A stretch of DNA of 64,000 nt from Nocardioides sp. LHD-245 (GTDB lineage: Bacteria; Actinomycetota; Actinomycetes; Propionibacteriales; Nocardioidaceae). The notes below the pieces were generated by a model. It saw only the letters and a list, made by a program, of their open reading frames with translations, was not told where the DNA came from and did not search any database. Position 1 is the stretch's first letter, and every line of letters begins with the position of its first letter. The DNA is taken from contig NZ_JAVFWN010000022.1 in the NCBI RefSeq assembly GCF_030929495.1, positions 28,813 through 92,812 of the forward strand. The letters are read 5' to 3'. Position numbers and translations under genes: made by a program. This document shows positions 28,144-37,465 of this stretch, piece by piece.

Positions 28144-28902
28144 TCAGCGCCCCCGGAGTCGCCGGCCGAGGGCGTCGGCGGTGGCCACGACCGCACCGGC
28201 CAGCCGCTCGCGCTGGCGTTGTTCGAGCTCGTCGGTCGGGAAGGTGAGTGCCACTCCCGCGACCGCCAGCTCGTTGTGGTCCAGCACGGCCGCCGCGACG
28301 CTCGCCATGCCGGCCGTGACCTCGCTGTCCTCGATCGCGTAGCCCCGCTGCCGGGTCTCGGAGAGGACCGACCGCAGGGCGGTGGGGGAGCCGGGACCGA
28401 CGCCCGTGCGGTCCACGAACGCGGTGCGGTCCGGATAGAGCGCGCGGACCTGGCTGGCCGGGAGGTGGGCCAGGATCGCCCGTCCGCTGGCGGTGAGGTG
28501 GGAAGGCAGCCGGACTCCGACGTCGGTGACCAGCGGTGGCCGCCCGGGCGCCCGCTCCTCGACGACGTAGAGCACGTCGCGTCCGTGGGGGACGGCGAGG
28601 TGCGCGCTGTGACCGGTCCGGTCGACCAGGGTCGCGAGGGGCCGCCGGGCCAGGCGCTGCAGCGGCGCCTGGCGGGCGTACCCCGACCCGACCTCGAAGG
28701 CCGCCACCCCCAGTCCGTAGCGGCGCTCGTCGGCCAGGTGCACCACGAAGCCCTCGTCGGCCATGGCCTGCAGCAGGTGATAGGTCGTCGACCGCGGGAT
28801 CTCCAGCTCTCGGGCGATCCGCTCGACGGCGACCGGCTCCGGCTGTCCGGCCAGGAAGCGCAGCACGCGCAGCGCCCGGGTGGCCGCGGGGACCTGGGCC
28901 AT
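28144..28902 (-). CDS. IclR-family regulator, likely of the hut operon
   Basis: A 252-residue IclR protein: an N-terminal winged helix (RALRVLRFLAG, ARELEIPRSTTYHLLQAM) and a C-terminal GAF-like effector domain (GHSAHLAVPHGRDVLYV, LTASGRAILAHLP). ATG 28902 has AGGAGG at the right spacing; an open frame upstream to 28944 lacks one. It is divergent from hutH (92 bp apart). This places it as the local histidine/urocanate-responsive regulator, by analogy with HutR proteins. Confidence 0.85.
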   Translation of the reverse strand: MAQVPAATRALRVLRFLAGQPEPVAVERIARELEIPRSTTYHLLQAMADEGFVVHLADERRYGLGVAAFEVGSGYARQAPLQRLARRPLATLVDRTGHSAHLAVPHGRDVLYVVEERAPGRPPLVTDVGVRLPSHLTASGRAILAHLPASQVRALYPDRTAFVDRTGVGPGSPTALRSVLSETRQRGYAIEDSEVTAGMASVAAAVLDHNELAVAGVALTFPTDELEQRQRERLAGAVVATADALGRRLRGR

Positions 28903-28994
28903 CCTCGGCCTCCTTCTGCCTGACATCTCGGATCTGAGACTCATGATGCCGGTCGGCCCTGGCGCGCGCCAACCCGACGGGGTGGAATCGGAGC

Positions 28995-30539
28995 ATGGAC
29001 AGAGTGACGGTCGGGACGGGCGCGGTGTCGTTCGACGAGGTGGTGGCGGTCGCCCGCGGCGGCGCTGGCGTGGTGCTCAGTGACGAGGCCCTGGCGGCCA
29101 TCGACAAGGCGCGCGCGGTCATCGAGGATCTCGCCGCGTCGCCGACGCCGCACTACGGCGTCTCGACCGGGTTCGGCGCGCTCGCCACCCGGCACATCGC
29201 CCCCGAGCTGCGTGCCCAGCTGCAGCGCTCCCTGGTCCGCTCGCACGCCGCCGGCAGCGGGCCCGAGGTCGAGCGCGAGGTCGTCCGCGGCCTCATGCTG
29301 CTGCGGCTCTCGACCCTCGCGACCGGCCACACCGGCGTACGACGGGAGACCGCCGAGCTGCTCGCCGCGCTGTTGACCCACGGCATCACGCCGGTCGTGC
29401 ACGAGTACGGATCGCTCGGCTGCTCCGGCGACCTCGCCCCGCTGGCCCACTGTGCGCTCGCGCTCATGGGGGAGGGCCCGGTCCGCACCGCCGACGGTGA
29501 GCTGACCGACGCCGCCACCGCGCTCGCCGCCGCCGGCCTCACCCCGGTCGAGCTGCAGGAGAAGGAGGGCCTGGCGCTCATCAACGGCACCGACGGCATG
29601 CTCGGCATGCTGGTGCTGGCGATCCACGACCTCACCGAGCTGCTCAAGGTCGCCGACATCTCGGCCGCCATGTCCGTCGAGGGCCAGCTCGGCACCGACC
29701 GGGTGTTCGCGCCCGAGCTGCAGGCCATCCGCCCGCACCCGGGCCAGGCGGCCTCCGCGGCCAACCTCACCACGCTGCTGCGCGACTCCGGCGTCGTCGC
29801 CTCCCACCGCGGCCCCGACTGCAACCGGGTCCAGGACGCCTACTCGCTGCGCTGCTCGCCCCAGGTGCACGGCGGGGCGCGGGACACGGTCGCGCACGCG
29901 GCGTCCGTCGCCTCGCGCGAGCTGGCCTCGGCCGTCGACAACCCCGTCGTCCTCGCCGACGAGGGCCGGGTCGAGTCCAACGGCAACTTCCACGGCGCGC
30001 CGGTCGCCTACGTGCTCGACTTCCTCGCGATCGTCACCGCCGACCTCGCCTCGATCGCGGAGCGGCGTACCGACCGCTTCCTCGACAAGGCCCGCAACCA
30101 CGGCCTGCCGCCCTTCCTGGCCGACGACCCGGGCGTCGACTCGGGCCTGATGATCGCGCAGTACACCCAGGCCGCGATCGTCTCCGAGCTCAAGCGCCTC
30201 GCCAACCCGGCGTCGGTCGACTCGATCCCGAGCAGCGCGATGCAGGAGGACCACGTCTCGATGGGCTGGTCGGCCGCGCGCAAGCTGCGCAGAGCCGTCG
30301 ACGGCCTCACCCGCGTCCTCGCCATCGAGCTGATGACCGCCTCGCGTGCACTCAACCTGCGCGCCCCGCTGACGCCGAGCCCGGCCACCGGTGCCGTCGT
30401 GAACCTGCTCCGTGACGCCGGTGTGGGCGGTCCCGGCACCGACCGCTTCCTCGCCCCCGAGATCGACACCGCCTACCAGCTCGTCGCCGACCGCTCCGTC
30501 ACCGCGGCCGTCACGAACGTGATCGGAGAACTCGCATGA
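28995..30539 (+). CDS. hutH: histidine ammonia-lyase
   Basis: A 514-residue enzyme converting histidine to urocanate and ammonia, the first step of histidine use. The prosthetic MIO group forms from the triad in YGSLGCSGDLAPLAH (about residue 142), here Cys-Ser-Gly rather than the more common Ala-Ser-Gly; actinobacterial histidases can have this form. Other family stretches are HYGVSTGFGALA near the N-terminus and NGNFHGAPVAY. First gene of a coupled operon; its TGA overlaps hutU (ATGA). Confidence 0.95.
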   Translation: MDRVTVGTGAVSFDEVVAVARGGAGVVLSDEALAAIDKARAVIEDLAASPTPHYGVSTGFGALATRHIAPELRAQLQRSLVRSHAAGSGPEVEREVVRGLMLLRLSTLATGHTGVRRETAELLAALLTHGITPVVHEYGSLGCSGDLAPLAHCALALMGEGPVRTADGELTDAATALAAAGLTPVELQEKEGLALINGTDGMLGMLVLAIHDLTELLKVADISAAMSVEGQLGTDRVFAPELQAIRPHPGQAASAANLTTLLRDSGVVASHRGPDCNRVQDAYSLRCSPQVHGGARDTVAHAASVASRELASAVDNPVVLADEGRVESNGNFHGAPVAYVLDFLAIVTADLASIAERRTDRFLDKARNHGLPPFLADDPGVDSGLMIAQYTQAAIVSELKRLANPASVDSIPSSAMQEDHVSMGWSAARKLRRAVDGLTRVLAIELMTASRALNLRAPLTPSPATGAVVNLLRDAGVGGPGTDRFLAPEIDTAYQLVADRSVTAAVTNVIGELA

Positions 30540-32203
30540 CCACCGAGCCCAACCCCCGCCTGCCCATCCACGCGGCGACCGGCACCGAGCTGACCGCGAA
30601 GTCGTGGCAGACCGAGGCCCCACTGCGGATGCTGATGAACAACCTCGACCCCGAGAACGCCGAGCGTCCCGAGGACCTCGTCGTCTACGGCGGCACCGGC
30701 AAGGCCGCCCGCAGCTGGGAGGCGTACGACGCCCTGGTGCGCACCCTGCGCGACCTCGAGGACGACGAGACGATGCTCGTCCAGAGCGGCAAGCCGGTCG
30801 GCGTCTTCAAGACCAACACGTGGGCGCCGCGCGTGCTCATCGCCAACTCCAACCTGGTCGGCGACTGGGCCAACTGGGAGGAGTTCCGCCGCCTCGAGGA
30901 GCTCGGCCTCACGATGTACGGCCAGATGACGGCCGGCTCGTGGATCTACATCGGCACCCAGGGCATCCTCCAGGGCACCTTCGAGACCTTCGCCGCCGTC
31001 GCCGACAAGCGCTTCGGCGGCACCCTCGCCGGCACGATCACGCTGACCGCCGGCCTCGGCGGCATGGGCGGCGCGCAGCCCCTCGCCGTCACGATGAACG
31101 ACGGCGTCGCGATCTGCGTCGACGTCGACCAGAGCCGGATCACCCGCCGTATCGAGCACCGCTACCTCGACGTCCAGGCCGACGACCTCGACCACGCGCT
31201 CGAGCTGGCGACCCAGGCCCGCGACGAGAAGCGCGCCCTGTCGATCGGCCTGCTCGGCAACGCCGCCGAGATCTTCCCGAAGCTGCTGGAGATGAAGGCG
31301 CCGATCGACGTCGTCACCGACCAGACGTCGGCGCACGACCCGCTGTCCTACCTCCCCGTGGGCGTGGCCTTCGAGGACTGGCACCAGGCCGCCGAGCGCG
31401 ACCCGGAGGGGTTCACCAAGGACGCCCAGGCATCGATGGCCGCCCACGTGCGGGCGATGGTGGAGTTCCAGGACGCCGGTGCCGAGGTCTTCGACTACGG
31501 CAACTCGATCCGCGACGAGGCGCGCAAGGGCGGCTACGACCGGGCTTTCGAGTTCCCGGGCTTCGTGCCGGCCTACATCCGTCCGCTGTTCTGCGAGGGC
31601 AAGGGCCCCTTCCGCTGGGCCGCGCTGTCCGGCGACCCGGCCGACATCGCCGCCACCGATCGCGCCATCCTGGAGCTGTTCCCCGACAACGAGCGGCTGC
31701 ACAAGTGGATCGGCATGGCGCAGGAGCGGGTCCACTACCAGGGCCTGCCGGCGCGCATCTGCTGGCTCGGGTACGGCGAGCGGCACCTGGCCGGCCTCAA
31801 GTTCAACGAGATGGTCAGGAGCGGTGAGCTCAAGGCGCCCATTGTGATCGGCCGCGACCACCTCGACTGCGGCTCGGTCGCCTCGCCGTACCGCGAGACG
31901 GAGTCGATGCTCGACGGCTCCGACGCGATCGCCGACTGGCCGCTGCTCAACGCCCTCACCGCGACGGCCTCGGGCGCGACCTGGGTGTCGCTGCACCACG
32001 GCGGCGGCGTCGGCATGGGCCGCTCGATCCACTCCGGTCAGGTCTGCGTCGCCGACGGGACCGAGCTCGCGGCTGAGAAGATCGAGCGCGTGCTGACCAA
32101 CGACCCGGGCATGGGCGTCATCCGCCACGTCGACGCGGGCTACGAGCGCGCCGCCGAGATCGCCGCCGAGCGCGGCGTCCGGATCCCGATGCAGGAGAGC
32201 TGA
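30536..32203 (+). CDS. hutU: urocanate hydratase
   Basis: A 555-residue NAD-dependent enzyme converting urocanate to imidazolonepropionate. The length is the family norm. Recognisable stretches are LVVYGGTGKAARSWEA, the NAD-binding glycine-rich GGLGGMGGAQPLA and the C-terminal SLHHGGGVGMGRSIH. It is translationally coupled to hutH and 4 bp from the next gene. Confidence 0.96.
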   Translation: MTTEPNPRLPIHAATGTELTAKSWQTEAPLRMLMNNLDPENAERPEDLVVYGGTGKAARSWEAYDALVRTLRDLEDDETMLVQSGKPVGVFKTNTWAPRVLIANSNLVGDWANWEEFRRLEELGLTMYGQMTAGSWIYIGTQGILQGTFETFAAVADKRFGGTLAGTITLTAGLGGMGGAQPLAVTMNDGVAICVDVDQSRITRRIEHRYLDVQADDLDHALELATQARDEKRALSIGLLGNAAEIFPKLLEMKAPIDVVTDQTSAHDPLSYLPVGVAFEDWHQAAERDPEGFTKDAQASMAAHVRAMVEFQDAGAEVFDYGNSIRDEARKGGYDRAFEFPGFVPAYIRPLFCEGKGPFRWAALSGDPADIAATDRAILELFPDNERLHKWIGMAQERVHYQGLPARICWLGYGERHLAGLKFNEMVRSGELKAPIVIGRDHLDCGSVASPYRETESMLDGSDAIADWPLLNALTATASGATWVSLHHGGGVGMGRSIHSGQVCVADGTELAAEKIERVLTNDPGMGVIRHVDAGYERAAEIAAERGVRIPMQES

Positions 32204-32207
32204 TCCC

Positions 32208-33410
32208 GTGACCCAGGTGGCCGACTTCGAGCAGATGTGGCGCGACCTCGCGCCCGTCGGACGCTCGGCGTCCTCCGGCGGGTACTTCCGCCAGCCCTGG
32301 CATGCCGCCGAGCTCGAGCTCCGGGCGTGGTTCCGCGAGGCCGCCGCCGCGCGCGGGCTGGAGGTCGACGAGGACCCGTTCGGCAACCTGGTCGCGTGGT
32401 GGGGGCCGGACACCGGCGCCGAGAAGGTGCTGACCGGCTCCCACCTCGACTCCGTCCTCGACGGCGGCGCGTACGACGGCCCGCTCGGCGTCGTCTCGTC
32501 GTTCGCGGCGCTCGACCTGCTGCGCGAGCGCGGGGTGGTGCCTACCCGGCGGCTCGGCCTCGCCGCGTTCGTCGAGGAGGAGGGCTCGCGCTTCGGCCGC
32601 GCCTGCCTGGGCTCCCGGCTCGCCGTGGGCGCGACCACCTGGGAGGCGGCCCGCGAGCTCACCGACCGTGACGGCGTCCGGCTCGGCGACGTGATCGAGG
32701 GCCCGACTGACGACGCAGGGTCGACGCTGCTCGAGGGCGTCGTCACCTACGTCGAGCTCCACGTCGAGCAGGGCCGCGGGCTGATCGACCTCGACGCCCC
32801 GGTCGGCGTGCACGACGCGATCTGGCCGCACGGCCGCTACCGGTACGACATCGCCGGCCGGGCCGACCATGCGGGCACCACCCGCATGGAGGACCGCGCC
32901 GACCCGATGCTCACCTACGCGATGACGGCCCTCGCGGCCAACAAGCAGGCCCGGCTGTCCGGCCAGCGTGCCACCTTCGGCCGGATCGACGTCCGGCCCA
33001 ACGGCACCAATGCCGTGCCCTCGCACGTGACGGCCTGGCTCGACGCGCGGGCGGAGTCCGACGCCGCGCTCGCCGCGCTCGTCGCCGCCATCGAGAAGCA
33101 GGCCGGCGACCGGGCGGAGCGCGACGGGACCCGGGTCGCGGTCACGGCCGAGTCGGTCAGTGGCGAGGTCGCGTTCGACGCCGCGCTGCGCGACTCCCTC
33201 GTCCAGCGGCTGGGCGGCGTGCCGGTGCTGCCGACGCAGGCCGGGCACGACGCCGGCATCCTGCAGGACGCCGGCATCCCGACCGCCATGCTCTTCGTGC
33301 GCAACCCGTCGGGCGTCTCGCACTCGCCGTACGAGTCGGCCGAGACGGCCGACTGCCTCGCGGGGGTCGAGGCGCTGGCCACCACGCTGACGGGTCTGGT
33401 CGAGGCGTGA
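32208..33410 (+). CDS. M20-family amidohydrolase (allantoate amidohydrolase / N-carbamoylase-like)
   Basis: A 400-residue M20 metallohydrolase. Metal-binding stretches are GSHLDSVLDGGAYDGPLGV, VEEEGSRFG and GRADHAGTTRM. The family cleaves N-carbamoyl or ureido groups. It sits inside the hut operon between hutU and hutF, with no hutG (formylglutamate deformylase) in the cluster, so it may hydrolyse N-formylglutamate to glutamate and formate. That role is an inference from position; allantoate or N-carbamoyl amino acid hydrolysis remains possible. Its stop overlaps hutF as GTGA. Confidence 0.85.
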   Translation: MTQVADFEQMWRDLAPVGRSASSGGYFRQPWHAAELELRAWFREAAAARGLEVDEDPFGNLVAWWGPDTGAEKVLTGSHLDSVLDGGAYDGPLGVVSSFAALDLLRERGVVPTRRLGLAAFVEEEGSRFGRACLGSRLAVGATTWEAARELTDRDGVRLGDVIEGPTDDAGSTLLEGVVTYVELHVEQGRGLIDLDAPVGVHDAIWPHGRYRYDIAGRADHAGTTRMEDRADPMLTYAMTALAANKQARLSGQRATFGRIDVRPNGTNAVPSHVTAWLDARAESDAALAALVAAIEKQAGDRAERDGTRVAVTAESVSGEVAFDAALRDSLVQRLGGVPVLPTQAGHDAGILQDAGIPTAMLFVRNPSGVSHSPYESAETADCLAGVEALATTLTGLVEA

Positions 33411-34777
33411 GCGCCTACCTGCTCGAGCACGCCTGGGTCGACGGCCGGGTCCAGCACGACGTGCTGGTGGAGCTCGAGGGCTCACGCATCACTTCCGTCA
33501 CACCGGACGGGGATCTCATGCGCTTGTCGGGGGTTGCAACCCCCGACAAGCGCATGAATCCCCGGTCGGCCGGGGATTCATGCACCCGCCTGCGCGGCCT
33601 GACCCTGCCGGGCCTGGCCAACACCCACAGCCACGCCTTCCACCGTGCGCTGCGCGGGCGCACCCAGACCGACCGGGGCACGTTCTGGACCTGGCGCGAG
33701 CAGATGTACGCCGTGGCCGGCCGGCTCGATCCCGAGACCTACTACGCGCTGGCGAAGGCGACCTACGCCGAGATGGTCGCGGCCGGATACACCTCGGTGG
33801 GGGAGTTCCACTACCTGCACCACCAGCCCGACGGGACGCCGTACGACGACCCGAACGCGATGGGCCACGCCCTCCTCGCCGCGGCCCGCGACGCCGGCAT
33901 CCGGATCACGCTGCTCGACACGCTGTACCTGTCGAGCGGCTTCGGCGCGGCGTCCGAGGGCGTGCAGCGGCGCTTCGACGACGGCTCGGCGGAGACCTGG
34001 CAGGAGCGGGTCTCCGCCCTGTCGCCGCTGACCGGCGCGGATGCGCTGATCGGCGTCGCGGCCCACTCGGTGCGGGCGGTGCCGGCCGACGCGCTCAAGG
34101 CGTTCGCCCGCTACGTCGCCGACGGCGCAGCGGTCCACGTGCACCTCTCCGAGCAGGTCAAGGAGAACGCCGACTGCGTCGCCGCGCACGGCGTGACCCC
34201 GACCCGGCTGCTCGCCGACCACGGCTTCCTCGGCCCGATGACGAGCGCCGTGCACGCCACCCACCTGACCGACGAGGACGTCCGGCTGCTGGGCGAGGCG
34301 CGGGCGTTCGCGTCGTTCTGCCCCACCACCGAGCGCGACCTCGGCGACGGCATCGGCCGGGCCCGCGCGCTGCAGGAGGCCGGCTCGGTGCTCACCCTCG
34401 GCTCCGACAGCCACGCGATCATCGACGCCTTCGAGGAGATGCGCGCGGTCGAGATGGACGAGCGCCTCGCCTCCCAGGCACGCGGCCACTGGAGCGCCGC
34501 CGAGCTGCTCGCCGCCGCGACTGCCGACGGGCACCGCAGCCTCGGCTTCGCCGACGCCGGCGCGATCGCGGTCGGCCAGCGAGCCGACCTCGTCACGATC
34601 GACCTCGCGTCCCCCCGCACAGCCGGCACGGGCGGAGACGAGCACACCGCCGTCTTTGCGGCCGGCGCGGCCGACGTCACCCACGTCATGGTCGACGGCA
34701 AGGTCGTCTTCGAGGGCGACCACGCCGTCGTCGGGCGCTCCCTCGACGACGTGATCGGAAGGATCTGGACGTCATGA
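33407..34777 (+). CDS. hutF: formimidoylglutamate deiminase with a palindromic in-frame insertion
   Basis: A 456-residue amidohydrolase-superfamily enzyme converting N-formiminoglutamate to N-formylglutamate and ammonia. Visible motifs are the metal site LANTHSHAFHRALRGR, HVHLSEQ, and LGSDSHAIIDAFEEMR. Residues about 34-59 are unusual: they are coded by a DNA palindrome (33508-33583) that adds some 20 residues between the N-terminal strand region (RITSVTPD) and the conserved GLTLPGLANTHSHAF. The frame is kept and the active site follows intact, so the enzyme may still work. GTG start, overlapping the M20 gene; its own stop overlaps hutI (ATGA). Confidence 0.92.
   Translation: MSAYLLEHAWVDGRVQHDVLVELEGSRITSVTPDGDLMRLSGVATPDKRMNPRSAGDSCTRLRGLTLPGLANTHSHAFHRALRGRTQTDRGTFWTWREQMYAVAGRLDPETYYALAKATYAEMVAAGYTSVGEFHYLHHQPDGTPYDDPNAMGHALLAAARDAGIRITLLDTLYLSSGFGAASEGVQRRFDDGSAETWQERVSALSPLTGADALIGVAAHSVRAVPADALKAFARYVADGAAVHVHLSEQVKENADCVAAHGVTPTRLLADHGFLGPMTSAVHATHLTDEDVRLLGEARAFASFCPTTERDLGDGIGRARALQEAGSVLTLGSDSHAIIDAFEEMRAVEMDERLASQARGHWSAAELLAAATADGHRSLGFADAGAIAVGQRADLVTIDLASPRTAGTGGDEHTAVFAAGAADVTHVMVDGKVVFEGDHAVVGRSLDDVIGRIWTS
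33508..33583. repeat. palindromic element inserted within hutF
   Basis: Bases 33516-33557 are a perfect 42-bp palindrome centred on TTGCAA. Allowing one bulged base (33515) pairing extends to 33508-33564. A second hairpin follows: ATCCCCGG (33558-33565), loop TCGG, CCGGGGAT (33570-33577). The 12-mer GGGGATTCATGC occurs at 33572-33583, inverted at 33552-33563, and with one extra base at 33509-33521. This compound palindrome is in frame in a coding gene, like selfish palindromic elements known in other bacteria. Confidence 0.85.
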
Positions 34778-35928
34778 GCCTGCTCATCACCAACATCGGC
34801 GAGCTCGTCACCAACGACCCGGCGGCCGCTCCCGGCGACCTGCTCGGCGTGCGCACCGACGCGGCCGTCGTCCTCACTGACGGTGTCGTCTCGTGGGTCG
34901 GCGCGGCCGCCGACGCCCCCGCCGCCGACGAGGTGTTCGACGCTCGCGGCCGCGCGGTCCTGCCCGGCTTCGTCGACAGCCACAGCCACCTGGTGTTCGC
35001 CGGCGACCGGGCGCTGGAGTTCCAGGCCCGGATGGCGGGGGAGTCCTACGCCGCCGGCGGCATCCGCACCACCGTCGCCGCCACCCGCGCCGCCTCCGAC
35101 GACCAGCTCGCCGCGGGCGTCGCTCGGCACGTCGCCGAGATGCGCCGCCAGGGCACGACCACGCTGGAGATCAAGTCCGGCTACGGCCTCTCCGTCGACG
35201 ACGAGGCCCGCTCGCTGCGGGTCGCGCGCGAGTTCACCGACGAGACGACCTTCCTCGGCGCCCACGTCGTCGCCCCCGAGTACGCCGACGACCCGGCCGG
35301 ATACGTCGACCTGGTCACCGGCCCGATGCTCGCCGCCGCGGCCCCGCACGCGCGCTGGATCGACGTGTTCTGCGAACGCGGGGCGTTCGACGAGGACCAG
35401 GCCCGCACCATCCTCGCGGCCGGTACCGCCGCCGGCCTGAAGGGCCGCCTCCACGCCAACCAGCTCGGGGAGGGCCCCGGCGTACGCCTCGCCGCCGAGC
35501 TCGGCCTCACCGCCGTCGACCACTGCACCTATCTCAGCGACGACGACGTGCACGCCCTGCGTGACGCCGGCACCGTCGCGACCCTGCTGCCCGGCGTCGA
35601 GTTCAGCACCCGCCACCCCTACCCGTCGGGGCGCCGGCTGATCGACGCCGGCGTCACCGTCGCGGTCGCCAGCGACTGCAACCCGGGCTCCTGCTACACG
35701 AGCTCGCTGCCGTTCTGCATCGCGCTCGCCGTGCGCGAGATGGGGATGACCCCCGCTGAGGCCGTGTGGGCCGCCAGCGCGGGCGGCGCCGCCGCGCTGG
35801 GACGCACCGACGTCGGTCGCGTCGTACCGGGTGCCCGGGCCGACCTGACCCTGCTCGACGCGCCCACGCACGTCCACCTGGCCTACCGGCCGGGCGTCCC
35901 TCTCGTCGCGCGGACCTGGACCGCCTGA
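34774..35928 (+). CDS. hutI: imidazolonepropionase
   Basis: A 384-residue amidohydrolase opening the imidazolone ring to give N-formiminoglutamate. Family motifs: GFVDSHSHLVFAGDR near residue 68, KSGYGLS, HANQLG, AVDHCTYLS and ASDCNPGSCYTSSLPF. ATG 34774 overlaps the hutF stop. It is the last hut gene; 50 bp downstream is an unrelated gene, and a GGGCGCC-T-GGCGCCC palindrome at about 35943-35957 could end transcription. Confidence 0.95.
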   Translation: MSLLITNIGELVTNDPAAAPGDLLGVRTDAAVVLTDGVVSWVGAAADAPAADEVFDARGRAVLPGFVDSHSHLVFAGDRALEFQARMAGESYAAGGIRTTVAATRAASDDQLAAGVARHVAEMRRQGTTTLEIKSGYGLSVDDEARSLRVAREFTDETTFLGAHVVAPEYADDPAGYVDLVTGPMLAAAAPHARWIDVFCERGAFDEDQARTILAAGTAAGLKGRLHANQLGEGPGVRLAAELGLTAVDHCTYLSDDDVHALRDAGTVATLLPGVEFSTRHPYPSGRRLIDAGVTVAVASDCNPGSCYTSSLPFCIALAVREMGMTPAEAVWAASAGGAAALGRTDVGRVVPGARADLTLLDAPTHVHLAYRPGVPLVARTWTA

Positions 35929-35979
35929 GCGCAAGAACGGTCGGGCGCCTGGCGCCCCGCGGGGCCTAGCGTCGGCCGT

Positions 35980-36417
35980 ATGTCCGCACTTTCGTCACGT
36001 CTGGCCGCCGTCGTCGACGCGCTGCCGCTCCGCGAGGAGATGCGGGTGCTCGAGATCGGCGGTGCGCCGGGAGCGGCGGCGCGGGAGGTCGTCCGTCGGC
36101 TCGGTCCCCGCGGCCATGTGCTGGTGGTCGACCGGTCCGCGGCGGGGATCGCACTGACGCGCCGGAACGCCGCGGACGAGATCCGTGAGGGACGGCTCGG
36201 TGTCCGGCAGGTCGCGGTGGAGGAGCTCGTGCTGCTGCCCGGCGAGGCGCCCTACGACCTGGCCTTCGCCGTGCGCGTCGGCGCCCTCGACGGGCGCCAC
36301 CCCGCGGCCGGCGCGCGGGCAGTGCCCCGGATCGCGGCCGCCCTCGTGCCCGGCGGCCGCCTCCTCGTCGACGGCGGCGACCCGCTGAGGGAGGTCGACC
36401 TCGGACCACGCCCCTAG
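35980..36417 (+). CDS. small class I SAM-dependent methyltransferase-like protein
   Basis: A 145-residue protein with a Rossmann SAM-binding start (RVLEIGGAPGAAAREVVRRLG, then HVLVVDRSAAG) and a later APYDLAFAVRVGALDG. It is shorter than typical methyltransferases, holding little beyond the binding core, so its substrate or activity is unclear. A complete frame with ATG 35980. Confidence 0.7.
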   Translation: MSALSSRLAAVVDALPLREEMRVLEIGGAPGAAAREVVRRLGPRGHVLVVDRSAAGIALTRRNAADEIREGRLGVRQVAVEELVLLPGEAPYDLAFAVRVGALDGRHPAAGARAVPRIAAALVPGGRLLVDGGDPLREVDLGPRP

Positions 36418-36426
36418 TCTGAGCCC

Positions 36427-37389
36427 GTGCAGCACCTCCGCATCACCTCGCCGCGGGACCTGACCCCGGCTGTGCTCGACGTGCTCCGCGCCGACCCGGC
36501 CGTCACCAGTCTGACCTGCGTCCGCGGGGCGGCCCTGATCCCGGAGGGCGACCTCGTCGAGGCGGACGTGCCCCGCGAGGCGGTGAACGAGGTCGTCGAC
36601 GCGCTGCGGGAGATGGGCGTCCCGCGGGAGGGCTCGATCCACGTCGCGCCCGTGACCACGTGGCTGTCGCAGGCGGGGCTGGATGCGGAGCGCCGTACCC
36701 CGGGCTCGTCCGCCGACTCGGTCGTCTGGGCCGACGTGACCCAGCGCGCCTACGAGGAGTCGGAGCTCAACTGGACCTTCCTCACCTTCATGAGCCTGGC
36801 GACCCTGATCGCGAGTATCGCGATCGTCCTCGACTCCCAGATCCTGGTGATCGGGGCGATGGTGCTCGGGCCCGAGTTCGTGCCGATCGCGGCCCTAGGC
36901 CTGGCACTGGTCCGGCGCCGCCCGTCGCTGCTGCGCTTCGCGGCGCGCTCGCTCGTGGTCGGTTTTGGGGTCGCCATCGCGGCGACCACGCTGGCGGCAC
37001 TCGTCGCGCGGTGGCTGGGCTGGGTCACCCACGACATGGTGACCGCGCCCCGGCCGGCCACCGGGTTCATCTACACGCCCGACAAGTGGTCCTTCATCGT
37101 CGCGGTCGTCGCGGCGGCCGCTGGCGCCCTCTCCCTCACCTCGGCGAAGGTCGGCGGACTGTCCGGCGTCTTCATCTCGGTCACCACCATCCCCGCCGCG
37201 GGCAATGTCGCGCTGGGCCTGGCGTTCGGTCTCCCCGACGAGATCCGGGGCAGCATCCTGCAACTGTTGCTCAACGTCTGTGGGATGGCCGTCGCCGGCT
37301 GGCTGACCCTCACCTTCCAGCAGGCGGTGTGGAGCAGGATGTCGGAGCGCCGGATGCGGCTGGTCGCGCGGCTGCGGCGCCGGGGCTGA
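36427..37389 (+). CDS. DUF389 family membrane protein
   Basis: A 320-residue protein: a soluble N-terminal region (about 1-110) and six or so transmembrane segments (about 115-305) with the DUF389 hallmark LIASIAIVLDSQILVIGAMVLGPEF and NVALGLAFG. Members are widespread with no firm function. It begins at GTG 36427, 9 bp after the methyltransferase-like gene. Confidence 0.85.
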   Translation: MQHLRITSPRDLTPAVLDVLRADPAVTSLTCVRGAALIPEGDLVEADVPREAVNEVVDALREMGVPREGSIHVAPVTTWLSQAGLDAERRTPGSSADSVVWADVTQRAYEESELNWTFLTFMSLATLIASIAIVLDSQILVIGAMVLGPEFVPIAALGLALVRRRPSLLRFAARSLVVGFGVAIAATTLAALVARWLGWVTHDMVTAPRPATGFIYTPDKWSFIVAVVAAAAGALSLTSAKVGGLSGVFISVTTIPAAGNVALGLAFGLPDEIRGSILQLLLNVCGMAVAGWLTLTFQQAVWSRMSERRMRLVARLRRRG

Positions 37390-37465
37390 CGGGTGGCAGG
37401 TCCTCGACGGCGATTGACCGGATCCCCGCTCGCGGCGCCCGGGCCGCGGCCACGAGGATGACCCC

